NCBI GenBank assembly: GCA_023488945.1
Contig: JAMDBZ010000082.1
Coordinates: 3,783-67,782 of the forward strand
DNA from: Deltaproteobacteria bacterium
Lineage (GTDB): Bacteria > Desulfobacterota_E > Deferrimicrobia > Deferrimicrobiales > Deferrimicrobiaceae
Direction of reading: 5' to 3'
DNA: 64,000 nucleotides
The position numbers and the translations under genes are program-made. This document shows, piece after piece, positions 25,445 through 34,412 of the stretch. The notes beneath the pieces were generated by a model that saw nothing but the letters and a program-made list of their open reading frames with translations, searched no databases and was not told where the DNA came from. The first letter of the stretch is position 1, and every line of letters starts with the position of its first letter.

Positions 25445-27604
25445 TCAGAAAACTTTCACGAGGAAGATGATGAGGACCCCGCCCGCCAGGATGAACACGT
25501 AATGGTAGAGCTTCCCGGTCTGGAACCGGCGGAAGAAGGATCCGCTCTCGATCGTCACGGTCGCCACGCCGTTGACGGCGCCGTCGACCACGGAATTGTC
25601 GAACTTCCCGACGAGCCACGACGCCCACACGCCGAGCTGCGCCGCGAGGTTGACGAGCCCGTCGACGACGTGCAGGTCGAACCAGCCGAGCGCGCGGGAG
25701 AGGGCTTTCGTCCCGTTGACGGCGGTCGCCTCGTAGAGCTCGTCGAAGTACCACTTGTTCACGAGGAAGGCGTGGACCGGCGAGAGGGACGCAGCCACCT
25801 TGCCGGGGTCGATCCAGCCGAACAGGTAGACGACGAGGGCCAGGAGGATCCCCAGGCCCGCCACGGCGACCGAGGAGTACATCGCGATCGCGTGGGCGCG
25901 GTGCGCCAGGTGCTCGTCGTGCGCCGCCTCGTGGGCCGTGGCCGCGGCGGCGTTCCCTTCGGCCGCGCCCGCCGCAGCGGAGCGGGCGGCGTTCGGCATC
26001 CCGGCTTCCGCGTGCGCCGCGGGCGCAACGGCATGAGTCGCCCCGGCGGCCGCCACGGGATGAGCAACGGATCCCGGCTCGCCCGCCGACTTGTCCGCCG
26101 AAGCCGCATGAGCGGCGAAGGCGGACGCGGGCCTCGGGTTCAGGACCTGGAACCACCCCTTCTCCTCGAACGGCGACTTGTACCAGAAGGCGAACGACAG
26201 GATCGCCAGGACGACCAGCGGGACCCACATGTTGGGGGGCGACTCGTGCGCGTGGTCGTACTTGTGGTGGTCGCGCGGCTTGCCGAAGAAGGTGAGGATC
26301 ACCAGGCGCGACATGTAGAAAGCCGTCATCCCGGCGGTCAGCAGCGTGACGACGAACAGGATCATGTGCTGCGGGTTCTTCATCCCGAACTCGAGCGCCG
26401 CGGCCAGGATCATGTCCTTGCTGTAGAAGCCGGAGAACCCGGGTACGCCGGCGATCGCCGCCGTGGCGATGATGAAGGTGACGGCGGTGATCTTCATCTT
26501 CTTCCACAGCCCGCCCATCTCGAAGATGTCCTGGCTGTGGACCGCGTGGATGACCGACCCGGAGCCAAGGAACAGGCACGCCTTGAACGCCGCGTGGGTC
26601 ATCAGGTGCGCCAGCCCCGCCGTGTAGCCCCCGGCCCCCAGCCCCATGATCATGAAGCCGAGCTGCGAGCAGGTCGAGTAGGCGAGCACCTTCTTGATGT
26701 CCCGGGCCGTGAGCGCGATCGTCGCCGTGATGAAGAGGGTCAGGAGGCCGACATAGGCGATGAAGAGGAAGGCGTCCGGCGTGAAGATCGGGTAGACCCG
26801 CCCGACGAGGTAGACGCCGGCGGCCACCATCGTCGCCGCGTGGATCAGGGCGGAGACGGGGGTCGGGCCCTCCATCGCGTCCGGGAGCCACACGTGGAGC
26901 GGAAACTGGGCCGACTTCCCGATCGCCCCGCAGAAGATCCCGATCCCCGCCAGCGTAAGAAGCGTTCCGCCGATCTTCCCCTCGCGGATCGCCTGGAACA
27001 CCTCGTCGTACCCCAGGACCCCGGTCGTGGCGAAGAGGATGAGGAACCCGATCAGGAACCCGAAGTCGCCCACCCGGTTCACGATGAACGCCTTCTTGCC
27101 GGCGTCGGCCGCCGACTTCTTCTCGAACCAGAACCCGATCAGCGCGTAGGAGGCGAACCCGACGAGCTCCCAGAAGATGTAGATGAAGAAGAAGCTCTCC
27201 GCCAGGACGAGCCCCAGCATCGAGAAGGAGAAGACCGACAGGTAGGCGAAGAACCGGCTGTACCGCGGGTCTCCGTGCATGTAACCGACCGAAAAGACAT
27301 GGACCAGGAAGGAGACGCCGGTGACCACGACGAGCATCACGGCGGTCAGGTTGTCGACGAGGATCCCCGTCTTGACGACGAACCGGCCGCCGACGTCGAG
27401 CCACGGGTAGACGACGTGGTACCTGAAGTTCGGATCGTGGATCCGGAAGACCTCGGCGAAGATCGCGATCGACATCACGAGGGCCGTGCCGATCGTGGCG
27501 ATGGAAACCCAGTCCCCCTTCCGGGGAAGCCGCTTGCCGACCGCGATATTGATGAAAAACGACGCGAGCGGCAGGAACGGGATCAGGTATGCGTAGCGAA
27601 GCAC
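25445..27604 (-). CDS. nuoL2: Complex I subunit L (11-gene set) with Ala/His-rich insertion
   Basis: A 719-residue antiporter subunit with FWELVGFASYALIGFWFEKK, LHVWLPDAMEGPTPVSALIH and AYSTCSQLGFMIMGLGAG. Around residues 500-575, after the antiporter core and ahead of the lateral-helix region, lies a low-complexity run rich in alanine and histidine (AGATHAVAPAAHAEAG, AAAATAHEAAHDEHLAHR). It is absent from ordinary NuoL and at a different place from the His-rich loop of the other copy. Both NuoL proteins in this window therefore carry histidine-rich inserts. Confidence 0.95.
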   Translation of the reverse strand: MLRYAYLIPFLPLASFFINIAVGKRLPRKGDWVSIATIGTALVMSIAIFAEVFRIHDPNFRYHVVYPWLDVGGRFVVKTGILVDNLTAVMLVVVTGVSFLVHVFSVGYMHGDPRYSRFFAYLSVFSFSMLGLVLAESFFFIYIFWELVGFASYALIGFWFEKKSAADAGKKAFIVNRVGDFGFLIGFLILFATTGVLGYDEVFQAIREGKIGGTLLTLAGIGIFCGAIGKSAQFPLHVWLPDAMEGPTPVSALIHAATMVAAGVYLVGRVYPIFTPDAFLFIAYVGLLTLFITATIALTARDIKKVLAYSTCSQLGFMIMGLGAGGYTAGLAHLMTHAAFKACLFLGSGSVIHAVHSQDIFEMGGLWKKMKITAVTFIIATAAIAGVPGFSGFYSKDMILAAALEFGMKNPQHMILFVVTLLTAGMTAFYMSRLVILTFFGKPRDHHKYDHAHESPPNMWVPLVVLAILSFAFWYKSPFEEKGWFQVLNPRPASAFAAHAASADKSAGEPGSVAHPVAAAGATHAVAPAAHAEAGMPNAARSAAAGAAEGNAAAATAHEAAHDEHLAHRAHAIAMYSSVAVAGLGILLALVVYLFGWIDPGKVAASLSPVHAFLVNKWYFDELYEATAVNGTKALSRALGWFDLHVVDGLVNLAAQLGVWASWLVGKFDNSVVDGAVNGVATVTIESGSFFRRFQTGKLYHYVFILAGGVLIIFLVKVF

Positions 27605-27641
27605 CGGTTATGGCCCCTTTGGCGTCGGTCCGCGGATCAGA

Positions 27642-27944
27642 TCAGCCCTTCAGGGTGTCGGCCACGTCCACCTCGACGGTCCCCGAGGTGGCGAACAGCC
27701 GCAGGAAGATGGCCAGCGCCACGGCGGCCTCCGCCGCGGCGAGCACGATGACGAAGACGGCGAAGATCTGGCCGCCGATCACGCGCGAAACGTAATGGGA
27801 AAAGGCCACGAAGTTGACGTTGGCGGCGTTGAGCACGAGCTCGACGCCCATGAGCACGGCGACGGCGTTGCGCCGGGTCAGGATCGTGTAGAGCCCGCAG
27901 CAGAAGAGCGCCGCGCCGACGACGAGCAGTTTCTGAAGGTCCAT
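27642..27944 (-). CDS. nuoK2: Complex I subunit K (11-gene set)
   Basis: A 100-residue, three-helix subunit (VLMGVELVLNAANVNFVAF with the conserved glutamate, and VLAAAEAAVALAIF with the second). Its first codon overlaps the nuoJ2 stop. The 37-base gap before nuoL2 is the widest within the downstream half of this operon. Confidence 0.95.
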   Translation of the reverse strand: MDLQKLLVVGAALFCCGLYTILTRRNAVAVLMGVELVLNAANVNFVAFSHYVSRVIGGQIFAVFVIVLAAAEAAVALAIFLRLFATSGTVEVDVADTLKG

Positions 27945-28477
27945 TACTTCGATTCCTCCATGTCGGCCGCCGTCCCGTCCTTCGCGTCCGGCCGCGACAA
28001 CAGCGCCGCGCCGACCAGCGCCGCCAGGAGCAGGACGGAGGCGACCTCGAACGGGAGGAGGTACCGTGTCATCAGGAGTTCCCCGATCTCCGCCGTCGTC
28101 GGCGCGTAAGAGACGTCCGGGCGCACCGGGAACTTCGTGGAGACCGCCGTGTACGACAGGATCCCGAAGAGGCCCAGGCAGATGACCGACGCGGGGCCCC
28201 GGAACCGGGCCGGGTTGGAGATCTTGACGTCGGAGATCCGGTTCGACAGGAAGACGGCGAACATGATCAGGACGAGGATGCCGCCAACGTAAATGAGCAC
28301 CTGGGTCGCCGCCAGGAAGTCGGCCGAGACGAAGACGTAGAGCCCCGCCACCCCCGCGAAGGCGAACAGGAGCGCCACCGCGGAGTAGATGATGTTGGGC
28401 AGCGTCGCCACAAGGATGGCCGAGCCGACCGTGAGAGCCGCGATGGAGTAGAAGACGAGATCCGCCGGGCCGTTCAT
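27944..28477 (-). CDS. nuoJ2: Complex I subunit J (11-gene set)
   Basis: A 177-residue, five-helix subunit; ATQVLIYVGGILVLIMFAVF is the conserved third helix and VASVLLLAALVGAALL the last. A short polar tail (RPDAKDGTAADMEESK) follows. The start overlaps the nuoI2 stop by four bases (ATGA type), and the end overlaps nuoK2. Confidence 0.95.
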   Translation of the reverse strand: MNGPADLVFYSIAALTVGSAILVATLPNIIYSAVALLFAFAGVAGLYVFVSADFLAATQVLIYVGGILVLIMFAVFLSNRISDVKISNPARFRGPASVICLGLFGILSYTAVSTKFPVRPDVSYAPTTAEIGELLMTRYLLPFEVASVLLLAALVGAALLSRPDAKDGTAADMEESK

Positions 28478-29169
28478 CCGTTCTTCTCCGGTTCCGCGTT
28501 CACCGGCGCTCCGGCACCCGCGTCGGGGGATGGGGTTGCTTTCGGCGCGGTGTTCACCGGTCCCGGGTTCCCGAACCCGGCCGGCTGCGGGATCGGTTCC
28601 TCCTTCGCAACCGCTCCCGCGGTCCCTTCGGAGGACGAGGCGGGTTTTGGCGCTTCCGCCTTCGCCGCCTCCGCGGCCTTCGCGGCTTCCGCGGCCTTCG
28701 CCTGCGCCTCGGCCACCTGCTTCGCCACCCGTGCCTTAATCTCCCCGGGGTCCTCGTCGACGAAATGCAGGATCAGCTCACCCCGATCGAGGGAGGCCTT
28801 CTCGTATCCGCTCGTGTGGACGAGCGACTTGGTGGGGCAGGCTTCGACGCAGAGGCCGCAATACATGCACCGGCCGATGTTGATGTCGTAAGAGACGAGG
28901 ACGAACTTCTTGTCCGCCCCGCGGACGGCCTCGAGGGAGATGCAGTCGACCGGGCAGATCTTGACGCACATCTGGCAGGAGGTGCACCGCTTGATGTCGT
29001 TGTGGAGGAAGCCGCGGTACCGCTCGGGCACTTCCCACCGTTCTTCGGGGTACTGGAGGGTGATCTCCGCCTTCGGGTCCACGCCGTACTTCGCCGTGAT
29101 CCGCATCCCCTTGGCGGTGGTGACCACCGCCTCCACGATGTTGTTGATGTAGTCCTTGAGGCCCATCAT
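28474..29169 (-). CDS. nuoI2: Complex I subunit I (11-gene set) with long Ala-rich tail
   Basis: The 231-residue protein starts at the first of two ATGs (MMGLKDYIN). CTSCQMCVKICPVDC and CMYCGLCVEACPTKS supply the two [4Fe-4S] clusters. The last ~85 residues are unusual: alanine/glutamate/lysine-rich heptad-like repeats (AQAKAAEAAKAAEAAKAE), then a proline- and glycine-rich end. Normal NuoI ends soon after the second cluster. The tail could be a flexible tether or a docking site for an electron-donor module replacing NuoEFG; that is speculation. Confidence 0.95.
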   Translation of the reverse strand: MMGLKDYINNIVEAVVTTAKGMRITAKYGVDPKAEITLQYPEERWEVPERYRGFLHNDIKRCTSCQMCVKICPVDCISLEAVRGADKKFVLVSYDINIGRCMYCGLCVEACPTKSLVHTSGYEKASLDRGELILHFVDEDPGEIKARVAKQVAEAQAKAAEAAKAAEAAKAEAPKPASSSEGTAGAVAKEEPIPQPAGFGNPGPVNTAPKATPSPDAGAGAPVNAEPEKNG

Positions 29170-29186
29170 CTTTGTTCCGCCCGCCG

Positions 29187-30305
29187 TTACCGCCCGAAGA
29201 CCGCGGCGACCATCTGCGGGATCCCCTGCCCCTTGAACAGGAGGAGCCAGAGGGAGACGCCCAGCAGGTTCGCGAAGGTCAGCGGCACCAGGTACTTCCA
29301 GCACATCCGCATGAGCTGGTCGACGCGCAGCCGCGGCAGCGTCCACCGGATCCACATGATGACCAGGACCATCACCAGGGTCTTGGCCAGGAAGACGACC
29401 AGCGACATCAGGTTCCCCCAGAGGGGCGGGAGCGCCTCGGCATGGAAGAACGGGACGTGCCACCCGCCGAGGAAGCAGGCGGTCGCCAGCGCGGAGACGA
29501 TGAACATGTCGCCGAACTCCGCCATGAAGAAGAAGGCGAACCGGATCCCCGAATACTCGACGTTATAGCCGGAGACGAGCTCCGACTCCGCCTCGGGGAG
29601 GTCGAACGGCGTCTGGTTGGTTTCGGCCATCGCCGCGGTGAGATACAGGAAGAAGGAAAAGAAGGCGAACGGGTTGTGGAAGAGATTCCACCCGAAGAGG
29701 CCCAGGTACCCTCCCTGGGAGCGGACGATGTCCTGGAGGGAGAGCGACCCCGCGATGAGGACCGCGGGCATGAGCGCCATCCCGACCGGGACCTCGTAGG
29801 AGACGATCTGCGCGCAGCAGCGCATCCCCCCCAGGAGCGCCCACTTGTTGTTGGAGGCCCACCCCGCCAGCAGGACGCCGATCGTCACGAGGGAGGTCAC
29901 CGCCATGACGTAGTAAACGCCGATGTTCAGGTCGGAGGCGATCAGCCCCACCCCGAAGGGAACAACGACGAAAGCGGCGAAGGAGCCGATGAAGACGAGG
30001 TACGGCGCCAGCTTGAAGAGGAACCGGTCCGCCTTCGCGGGGATGATGTCCTCCTTGAGGAGGAGCTTGACGCCGTCTGCCACGAACTGGAGGATCCCGT
30101 TGGGCCCGACCCGGTTCGGGCCGATCCGCACCTGGATGTCCCCCGCCACTTTTCGCAGGACGAGGGACGCGGCGCCCTCGAAGAACAGGGCGAACGACAG
30201 GACGACCGCCGCGACGGCGACCATGACGAGGAGCGTCACCGCCCACAGGGGGGCCGCGGCAAGCGCCGGCACGGCGCGGACGAGTGAAAGGGCGAGCGCT
30301 TCCAT
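29187..30305 (-). CDS. nuoH2: Complex I subunit H (11-gene set)
   Basis: A 372-residue membrane subunit. QVRIGPNRVGPNGILQF-type residues near 40, the MRCCAQIVSYEVP segment near 160 and the acidic quinone loop QTPFDLPEAESELVSGYNVE near 215 identify NuoH. In this operon nuoH directly follows nuoD (2 bases) because nuoE, F and G are absent. Confidence 0.95.
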   Translation of the reverse strand: MEALALSLVRAVPALAAAPLWAVTLLVMVAVAAVVLSFALFFEGAASLVLRKVAGDIQVRIGPNRVGPNGILQFVADGVKLLLKEDIIPAKADRFLFKLAPYLVFIGSFAAFVVVPFGVGLIASDLNIGVYYVMAVTSLVTIGVLLAGWASNNKWALLGGMRCCAQIVSYEVPVGMALMPAVLIAGSLSLQDIVRSQGGYLGLFGWNLFHNPFAFFSFFLYLTAAMAETNQTPFDLPEAESELVSGYNVEYSGIRFAFFFMAEFGDMFIVSALATACFLGGWHVPFFHAEALPPLWGNLMSLVVFLAKTLVMVLVIMWIRWTLPRLRVDQLMRMCWKYLVPLTFANLLGVSLWLLLFKGQGIPQMVAAVFGR

Positions 30306-30307
30306 GC

Positions 30308-31444
30308 TCAGCGATCGATCTCCGGGAGGATGATGTCGAAGCTGCCGATGACCGCGACGATGTCGGCGATCATGAGTCCCTCCGTCACCTTCTCGAAGAT
30401 GTTCATGGTCACGAAGGAAGGGGCTCGGATCTTGAGCCGGTACGGGTTGACGGTCCCGTCGGACACCAGGTAGATCCCGGTCTCGCCGCGGGGGTTCTCG
30501 GCGCGGAAATAGACCTCGTTCGCCGCCGGCTTGAACGGCCGCGGCACCTTGGCCGTCACCGGCCCCTCGGGGATCTGCGCGATCGCCTGCCGCAGGATCC
30601 TGACGCTTTCCCGCATCTCGTTGATCCGGACCATGTACCGGTCGAAGCAGTCGCCCACTGTCCCGCGCTCACCGGTCCCGACGCAGACGTCGAACTCGAG
30701 CTTCGGGTAGACCGAGTACGGCTCGTCCTTCCGCAGGTCGAATTTGACGCCGGATCCGCGCAGGTTCGGGCCCGTGAGCCCGTAGGCAATCGCCTCCTCG
30801 GGGGAGATGACGGCGACGTTGGCGAGCCGGTGGACGAAGATCTTGTTGTAGGAGATCAGGTTGTTGTATTCGTCGATCTTCGGCTCGAAGTAGTCGAGGA
30901 ACTCCTTCGTCTTCTCGAGGAAGCCGGGCGGAAGGTCGGCCGAGACGCCGCCGATCCGGGCGTAGTTGTACGTCAGCCGGTTTCCGCAGAGCATCTCGAA
31001 GAGGTCGTTGACCCTCTCCCGCTCCCGGATCCCGTAGAGGAACGGCGTGAACGCCCCCATGTCGGCCGTGAACGACCCGAAGGCGATCAGGTGGGAGGAG
31101 ATCCGGTTGAGCTCGCACACGATCACGCGGATGTACTCGGCCCGCTCCGGGGCCTGGATCCCGGCGAGCTTCTCGACCGTCCAGGCCCAGGCGCAATTGC
31201 AGTTCATCGAGGCGAGGTAGTCGAGCCGGTCCGTGAACGGCATGAACTGGGCGTAGGTCACGCGCTCGCCGATCTTCTCCAGGGCCCGGTGGAGGTACCC
31301 CACGTCGGGCCTCGCGTTGACCACGACCTCGCCGTCGGTCCGGAGCAGCACCCGGAGCACCCCGTGGGTGCTGGGATGCTGCGGGCCCATGTTGATGAGC
31401 ATCTCCTGGGTGGGAAGCGCCTCGCGGCGCGGGACCGCGTTCAT
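30308..31444 (-). CDS. nuoD2: Complex I subunit D (11-gene set)
   Basis: A 378-residue subunit. The start ATG at 31444 overlaps the nuoC2 stop (ATGA). Quinone-site motifs GPQHPSTHGVLR and FTDRLDYLASM keep the key histidine and tyrosine. The C-terminus ends VIGSFDIILPEIDR. It is shorter than the copy at 19777 and has the canonical GPQHPSTHG motif. Confidence 0.95.
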   Translation of the reverse strand: MNAVPRREALPTQEMLINMGPQHPSTHGVLRVLLRTDGEVVVNARPDVGYLHRALEKIGERVTYAQFMPFTDRLDYLASMNCNCAWAWTVEKLAGIQAPERAEYIRVIVCELNRISSHLIAFGSFTADMGAFTPFLYGIRERERVNDLFEMLCGNRLTYNYARIGGVSADLPPGFLEKTKEFLDYFEPKIDEYNNLISYNKIFVHRLANVAVISPEEAIAYGLTGPNLRGSGVKFDLRKDEPYSVYPKLEFDVCVGTGERGTVGDCFDRYMVRINEMRESVRILRQAIAQIPEGPVTAKVPRPFKPAANEVYFRAENPRGETGIYLVSDGTVNPYRLKIRAPSFVTMNIFEKVTEGLMIADIVAVIGSFDIILPEIDR

Positions 31445-31908
31445 ACCTTCACCCCGTGGTACGACTCGGGGTACTTGTAGTCCTTCCGCAGCGGGTGCCC
31501 TTCCCAATCCTCGGGGAGGAGGATCCGCCGCAGATCCTTCGAGCCCGTGAAGACGATCCCGAAGAGGTCGTACGTCTCCCGCTCCATGAAGTTGGCCGCC
31601 GGCCACACCGGGTCGACGCTCGGCATTTCCGGCTTCTCCTTCGGCAGGAAGATCTTCACGCCGACCGTGTGCCTCAGGGACATCGAATACAGGTGCCATA
31701 CCACGGCGAACCTGTCCTTGTAATCCACGCCGGAGAGGCACATGAGGGAATCGAACGAAAGCGCCGAGTCGTCGTGCAGGAACCCGGCGATCTCGAGGGC
31801 GGATGCCGGGGCGACGACCACGAACGACGGCCGGGCCGCCTCCTGGAGCTCGAGCACCGCGCCGCCGAACCGTCCCTTCAGGACCTCGAATATCGTTTTG
31901 GGTTCCAC
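31441..31908 (-). CDS. nuoC2: Complex I subunit C (11-gene set)
   Basis: A 155-residue subunit beginning MEPKTIFEVLKGRFGG. The signature is FMERETYDLFGIVFTGSKDL followed by RILLPEDWEGHPLRKDY. It lies between nuoB2 (7 bases away) and nuoD2 (overlapping). Confidence 0.95.
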   Translation of the reverse strand: MEPKTIFEVLKGRFGGAVLELQEAARPSFVVVAPASALEIAGFLHDDSALSFDSLMCLSGVDYKDRFAVVWHLYSMSLRHTVGVKIFLPKEKPEMPSVDPVWPAANFMERETYDLFGIVFTGSKDLRRILLPEDWEGHPLRKDYKYPESYHGVKV

Positions 31909-31915
31909 CGGTTGC

Positions 31916-32434
31916 CTACGCCTTCGCCGCCAGGTTTCTCTTCCGCTCGATGATCTTCTGGAGCCGCAGGATCCCGTCGATCAGCGCCTCGGGCCGCGGG
32001 GGGCACCCCGGGACGTAGACGTCGACCGGGATGAGGAGGTCGACGCCCTTCACGACGCAGTACGAGTCCTTGTAGAAAGGCCCGCCCGTGTTGGCGCACG
32101 ACCCCATGGAGATCACGTACCTGGGCTCGGCCATCTGCTCGTAGAGGCGCTTGATCCGCTCGGCCATCTTGTGGGTGATCGTTCCCGCGACGATCATCAG
32201 GTCCGACTGCCGCGGCGTCGCGCGGAAGACGGCCCCGAACCGGTCGAGGTCGTAGCGGGAGGCGCCCGCCTGCATCAGCTCGATGCCGCAGCAGGCCGTC
32301 GCGAACAGGAGGTACCAGAGGGAGGATTTCCTCGACCAGTTGATGAACGCGTCGACGTTCCCGACCATCACCGTCCCCTCGCCCTTCGCGAGGCCGGGAA
32401 CGGGAACGCCCGCGTGCGCCGGATCGCGGCTCAT
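31916..32434 (-). CDS. nuoB2: Complex I subunit B (11-gene set)
   Basis: A 172-residue subunit. The start ATG at 32434 overlaps the nuoA2 stop. [20 protein letters not shown] and [10 protein letters not shown] provide the N2 cluster ligands. An N-terminal extension ([17 protein letters not shown]) precedes the usual start of homology, so the internal methionine at MVGNVDAF is an alternative start. Confidence 0.95.
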   Translation of the reverse strand: MSRDPAHAGVPVPGLAKGEGTVMVGNVDAFINWSRKSSLWYLLFATACCGIELMQAGASRYDLDRFGAVFRATPRQSDLMIVAGTITHKMAERIKRLYEQMAEPRYVISMGSCANTGGPFYKDSYCVVKGVDLLIPVDVYVPGCPPRPEALIDGILRLQKIIERKRNLAAKA

Positions 32435-32841
32435 CGCCCGTCCTTCCCCGCCGCGCCGTCCTGGAGCGTCCGCACCCACTCGAGGTCGCCCTCCTTCCAC
32501 AGGTAGGCCAGCCCCGCCAAAAGGATCACGATGAAGACGAACGCCTCGACGAACGCCGGGAGCCCCAGGCGCCTGAAGATGACGGCCCACGGGTAGAGAA
32601 GCGCCACTTCGACGTCGAAGATGATGAAGATCAGCGCGATCACGTAGAAGCGGATGTTGAACTGGACCCAGGAGGACCCGTAGGGCACCTCGCCGCACTC
32701 GTACGACGAGAGCTTGACCGGGGTGGGATTGCGCGGCGCCAAAAGCCGTGAAACGCCCAGCATCAAGGCGACGGTGACCGCCCCGAGCGCGATGAACACG
32801 AGGACCGTGGCAAAGTCGACGAGCATCGTTTTCCGATCCAC
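32431..32841 (-). CDS. nuoA2: Complex I subunit A (11-gene set), first gene of the 25-gene run
   Basis: A 136-residue, three-helix subunit with the loop [20 protein letters not shown] and [19 protein letters not shown]. Two starts are possible (MDRKTML or MLVDFA). It has a longer polar C-terminus ([12 protein letters not shown]) than its paralogue. The only good promoter for the whole nuo block lies upstream at 32907-32934. Confidence 0.95.
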   Translation of the reverse strand: MDRKTMLVDFATVLVFIALGAVTVALMLGVSRLLAPRNPTPVKLSSYECGEVPYGSSWVQFNIRFYVIALIFIIFDVEVALLYPWAVIFRRLGLPAFVEAFVFIVILLAGLAYLWKEGDLEWVRTLQDGAAGKDGR

Positions 32842-32906
32842 CGCCTGGTGCGTTTAAATTGAAAGCCCCGCGCGGGGCCTGGGGAGTCTCCTCGGGGGAG
32901 ACCGAC

Positions 32907-32934
32907 TGTATACAATCGACAATCGACAATACAA
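32907..32934 (-). promoter_or_regulatory. Candidate promoter of the nuo block
   Basis: On the minus strand TTGTAT (32934-32929), 16 bases, then TATACA (32912-32907). The spacer holds ATTGTCG direct repeats. The ~60-base leader contains a GTCTCC/GGAGAC hairpin and a GCCCCGCGCGGGGC palindrome followed by TTTCAATTT, which could attenuate transcription ahead of nuoA2. Confidence 0.45.
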
Positions 32935-33029
32935 TACGTGGGAATCGCCCCAAGTCAACAGAAAACTGTCCGCTGGTTCGAGCGCGAAAGGCCAGGCGTC
33001 CCGGTTGCGGTTCCAAGCGGTCTGTTCGT

Positions 33030-33042
33030 TATAATACCACGG
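33030..33042 (+). promoter_or_regulatory. -10 element just before the U32 gene
   Basis: A perfect TATAAT at 33030-33035 lies seven bases before the ATG of the U32 gene; the best -35 (TTGCGG, 33005) is 19 bases away. If used, the transcript would begin at the start codon. Confidence 0.4.
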
Positions 33043-33891
33043 ATGGACGCCCGGAAACTGACCGCGCCGCCGAAACTCCTGGCCCCGGCGGGGAGCCTCG
33101 AGGCCGTCTCCGCCGCCCTGGCCGCCGGAGCGGACGCCGTCTACGTCGGGGTGCGGGGACTCTCCCGCGGGGGGAGCCGCGCGGGGATGGGACTCCCGGA
33201 GATCGGCCGCGCCTCGAAAGCGTGCGCCCGCGCCGGGGCGGAGATCCAGGCGGCCGTCAACGCGGTCCCGGCCGCCTCCGAGCTGCCCGCCTTCCTGTCC
33301 GCGGTGACGCGCCTCCGGGCGGCCGGGGTCGGCACCGTCGTCCTCAACGACCCCGGGGTGATCGCGCTCGTCCGGGGCGAGGTCCCCGGGATCCGGATCT
33401 GCGCCTCCGTGGGGCTATCGACGCTCAATGCCGAGGACGCCCGGTTCCTGCGCGACCTGGGCGCGGATGCCGTCGTCCTCCCCACGGCCGTGCGCCTCGA
33501 CGAAGTCCCCGCCATCAAGGCGATCGGGGGGCTCGCCGTGGAGGTCTTCCTGCTCTGCCGGGCGGAGGTGATCCTCCACGGGAAATGCGCCCTGCCCGGC
33601 TACGCCCTCCCGGGGAACGCCCCGGAGGGGAGACCCGGCCTCGTCCGGGCGGGGGCAACGGCGTCCGCCAAGCGGAGCGGCCGGTGCCACCTTGTCTGCC
33701 GCGCGCTTCCGCTGCGGCAGGAGACACACTCGATCGAGGACGAGCTGGCGGACTGGATCCGCGCCGGGGTCGACGCCTTCAAGGTCCAGGGGCGGGAGCT
33801 CGGGCCGGAAAAACTCGGGGACCTCGTTTCCCGCCTGCGCGGCCGGCTCGACGCCGCGATCGCAGACGTGCGCAGGGAGGGAACCCCTTAA
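33043..33891 (+). CDS. U32 peptidase family protein (UbiU/UbiV/YhbU-like)
   Basis: A 282-residue TIM-barrel protein. LLAPAGSLEAVSAALAAGAD near residue 10, VYVGVRGLSRGG, and ICASVGLSTLNAEDARFL near residue 125 are U32 signatures. Four cysteines (CRAEVILHGKC, then GRCHLVC near residues 170-215) match the [4Fe-4S] ligand pattern of U32 proteins. Characterised relatives act in O2-independent ubiquinone hydroxylation, tRNA/rRNA hydroxylation or collagenase-like activity; the role here is open. The gene is divergent from nuoA2, and its stop overlaps the convergent thioesterase by four bases. No Shine-Dalgarno is visible. Confidence 0.8.
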   Translation: MDARKLTAPPKLLAPAGSLEAVSAALAAGADAVYVGVRGLSRGGSRAGMGLPEIGRASKACARAGAEIQAAVNAVPAASELPAFLSAVTRLRAAGVGTVVLNDPGVIALVRGEVPGIRICASVGLSTLNAEDARFLRDLGADAVVLPTAVRLDEVPAIKAIGGLAVEVFLLCRAEVILHGKCALPGYALPGNAPEGRPGLVRAGATASAKRSGRCHLVCRALPLRQETHSIEDELADWIRAGVDAFKVQGRELGPEKLGDLVSRLRGRLDAAIADVRREGTP

Positions 33892-34316
33892 CGGGCGGCC
33901 GACAACGCTTTCTTCAGCTCCTTCGGGAGGGGAATCGATCGCCAGGAAGCGTCGATCGCCCGGCAGGAGACGGCCCCTTCCGCCGCGAGGAGGTCCTTCC
34001 CGTCCGTGTAACGGAACAGGCGGAACGAGAAGGTCGCACCCTTCGCCTCGACCCGCGAGACGCGGGATTCGAGCGTGAGGAGATCGTCGAACCGCACGGG
34101 GGAGCGGTACCGGCACCGGACCGCGACGACCGGGAAGCCGAACCCCTTCTCCCGGTTCCGGTACGCCGCGTCCGGGGAGATCCCCTTCGCCCGCAGGTAT
34201 TCGTCCATTCCGCGCTTGAAGTAGTCCAGGATCGACGCGAAGTAGGCGACCCCGTACGGGTCGGTCTCCCCGAAGCGGACCCGGATCTCGATCGCGTGGG
34301 AGGCGGATACGGCCAT
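33888..34316 (-). CDS. Acyl-CoA thioesterase, hotdog fold (YbgC/4-hydroxybenzoyl-CoA type)
   Basis: A 142-residue protein. RVRFGETDPYGVAYFASILDY near residue 12 is the YbgC/4HBT active-site segment with the catalytic aspartate. YRSPVRFDDLLTLESRV and FSFRLFR complete the hotdog strands. It hydrolyses acyl- or aroyl-CoA thioesters. The genomic link to the CoA-transferase cluster 4 kb away is only proximity. It converges on the U32 gene with overlapping stops. Confidence 0.85.
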   Translation of the reverse strand: MAVSASHAIEIRVRFGETDPYGVAYFASILDYFKRGMDEYLRAKGISPDAAYRNREKGFGFPVVAVRCRYRSPVRFDDLLTLESRVSRVEAKGATFSFRLFRYTDGKDLLAAEGAVSCRAIDASWRSIPLPKELKKALSAAR

Positions 34317-34412
34317 CGTCTCCTCCGTGCAGGGAATTGATGCCAGAATGGCGCGCGAGGGGTCTCCAAGTCAACCGATCCGCGTGCCTCCGGGCGCAAA
34401 AAACGCTACATT

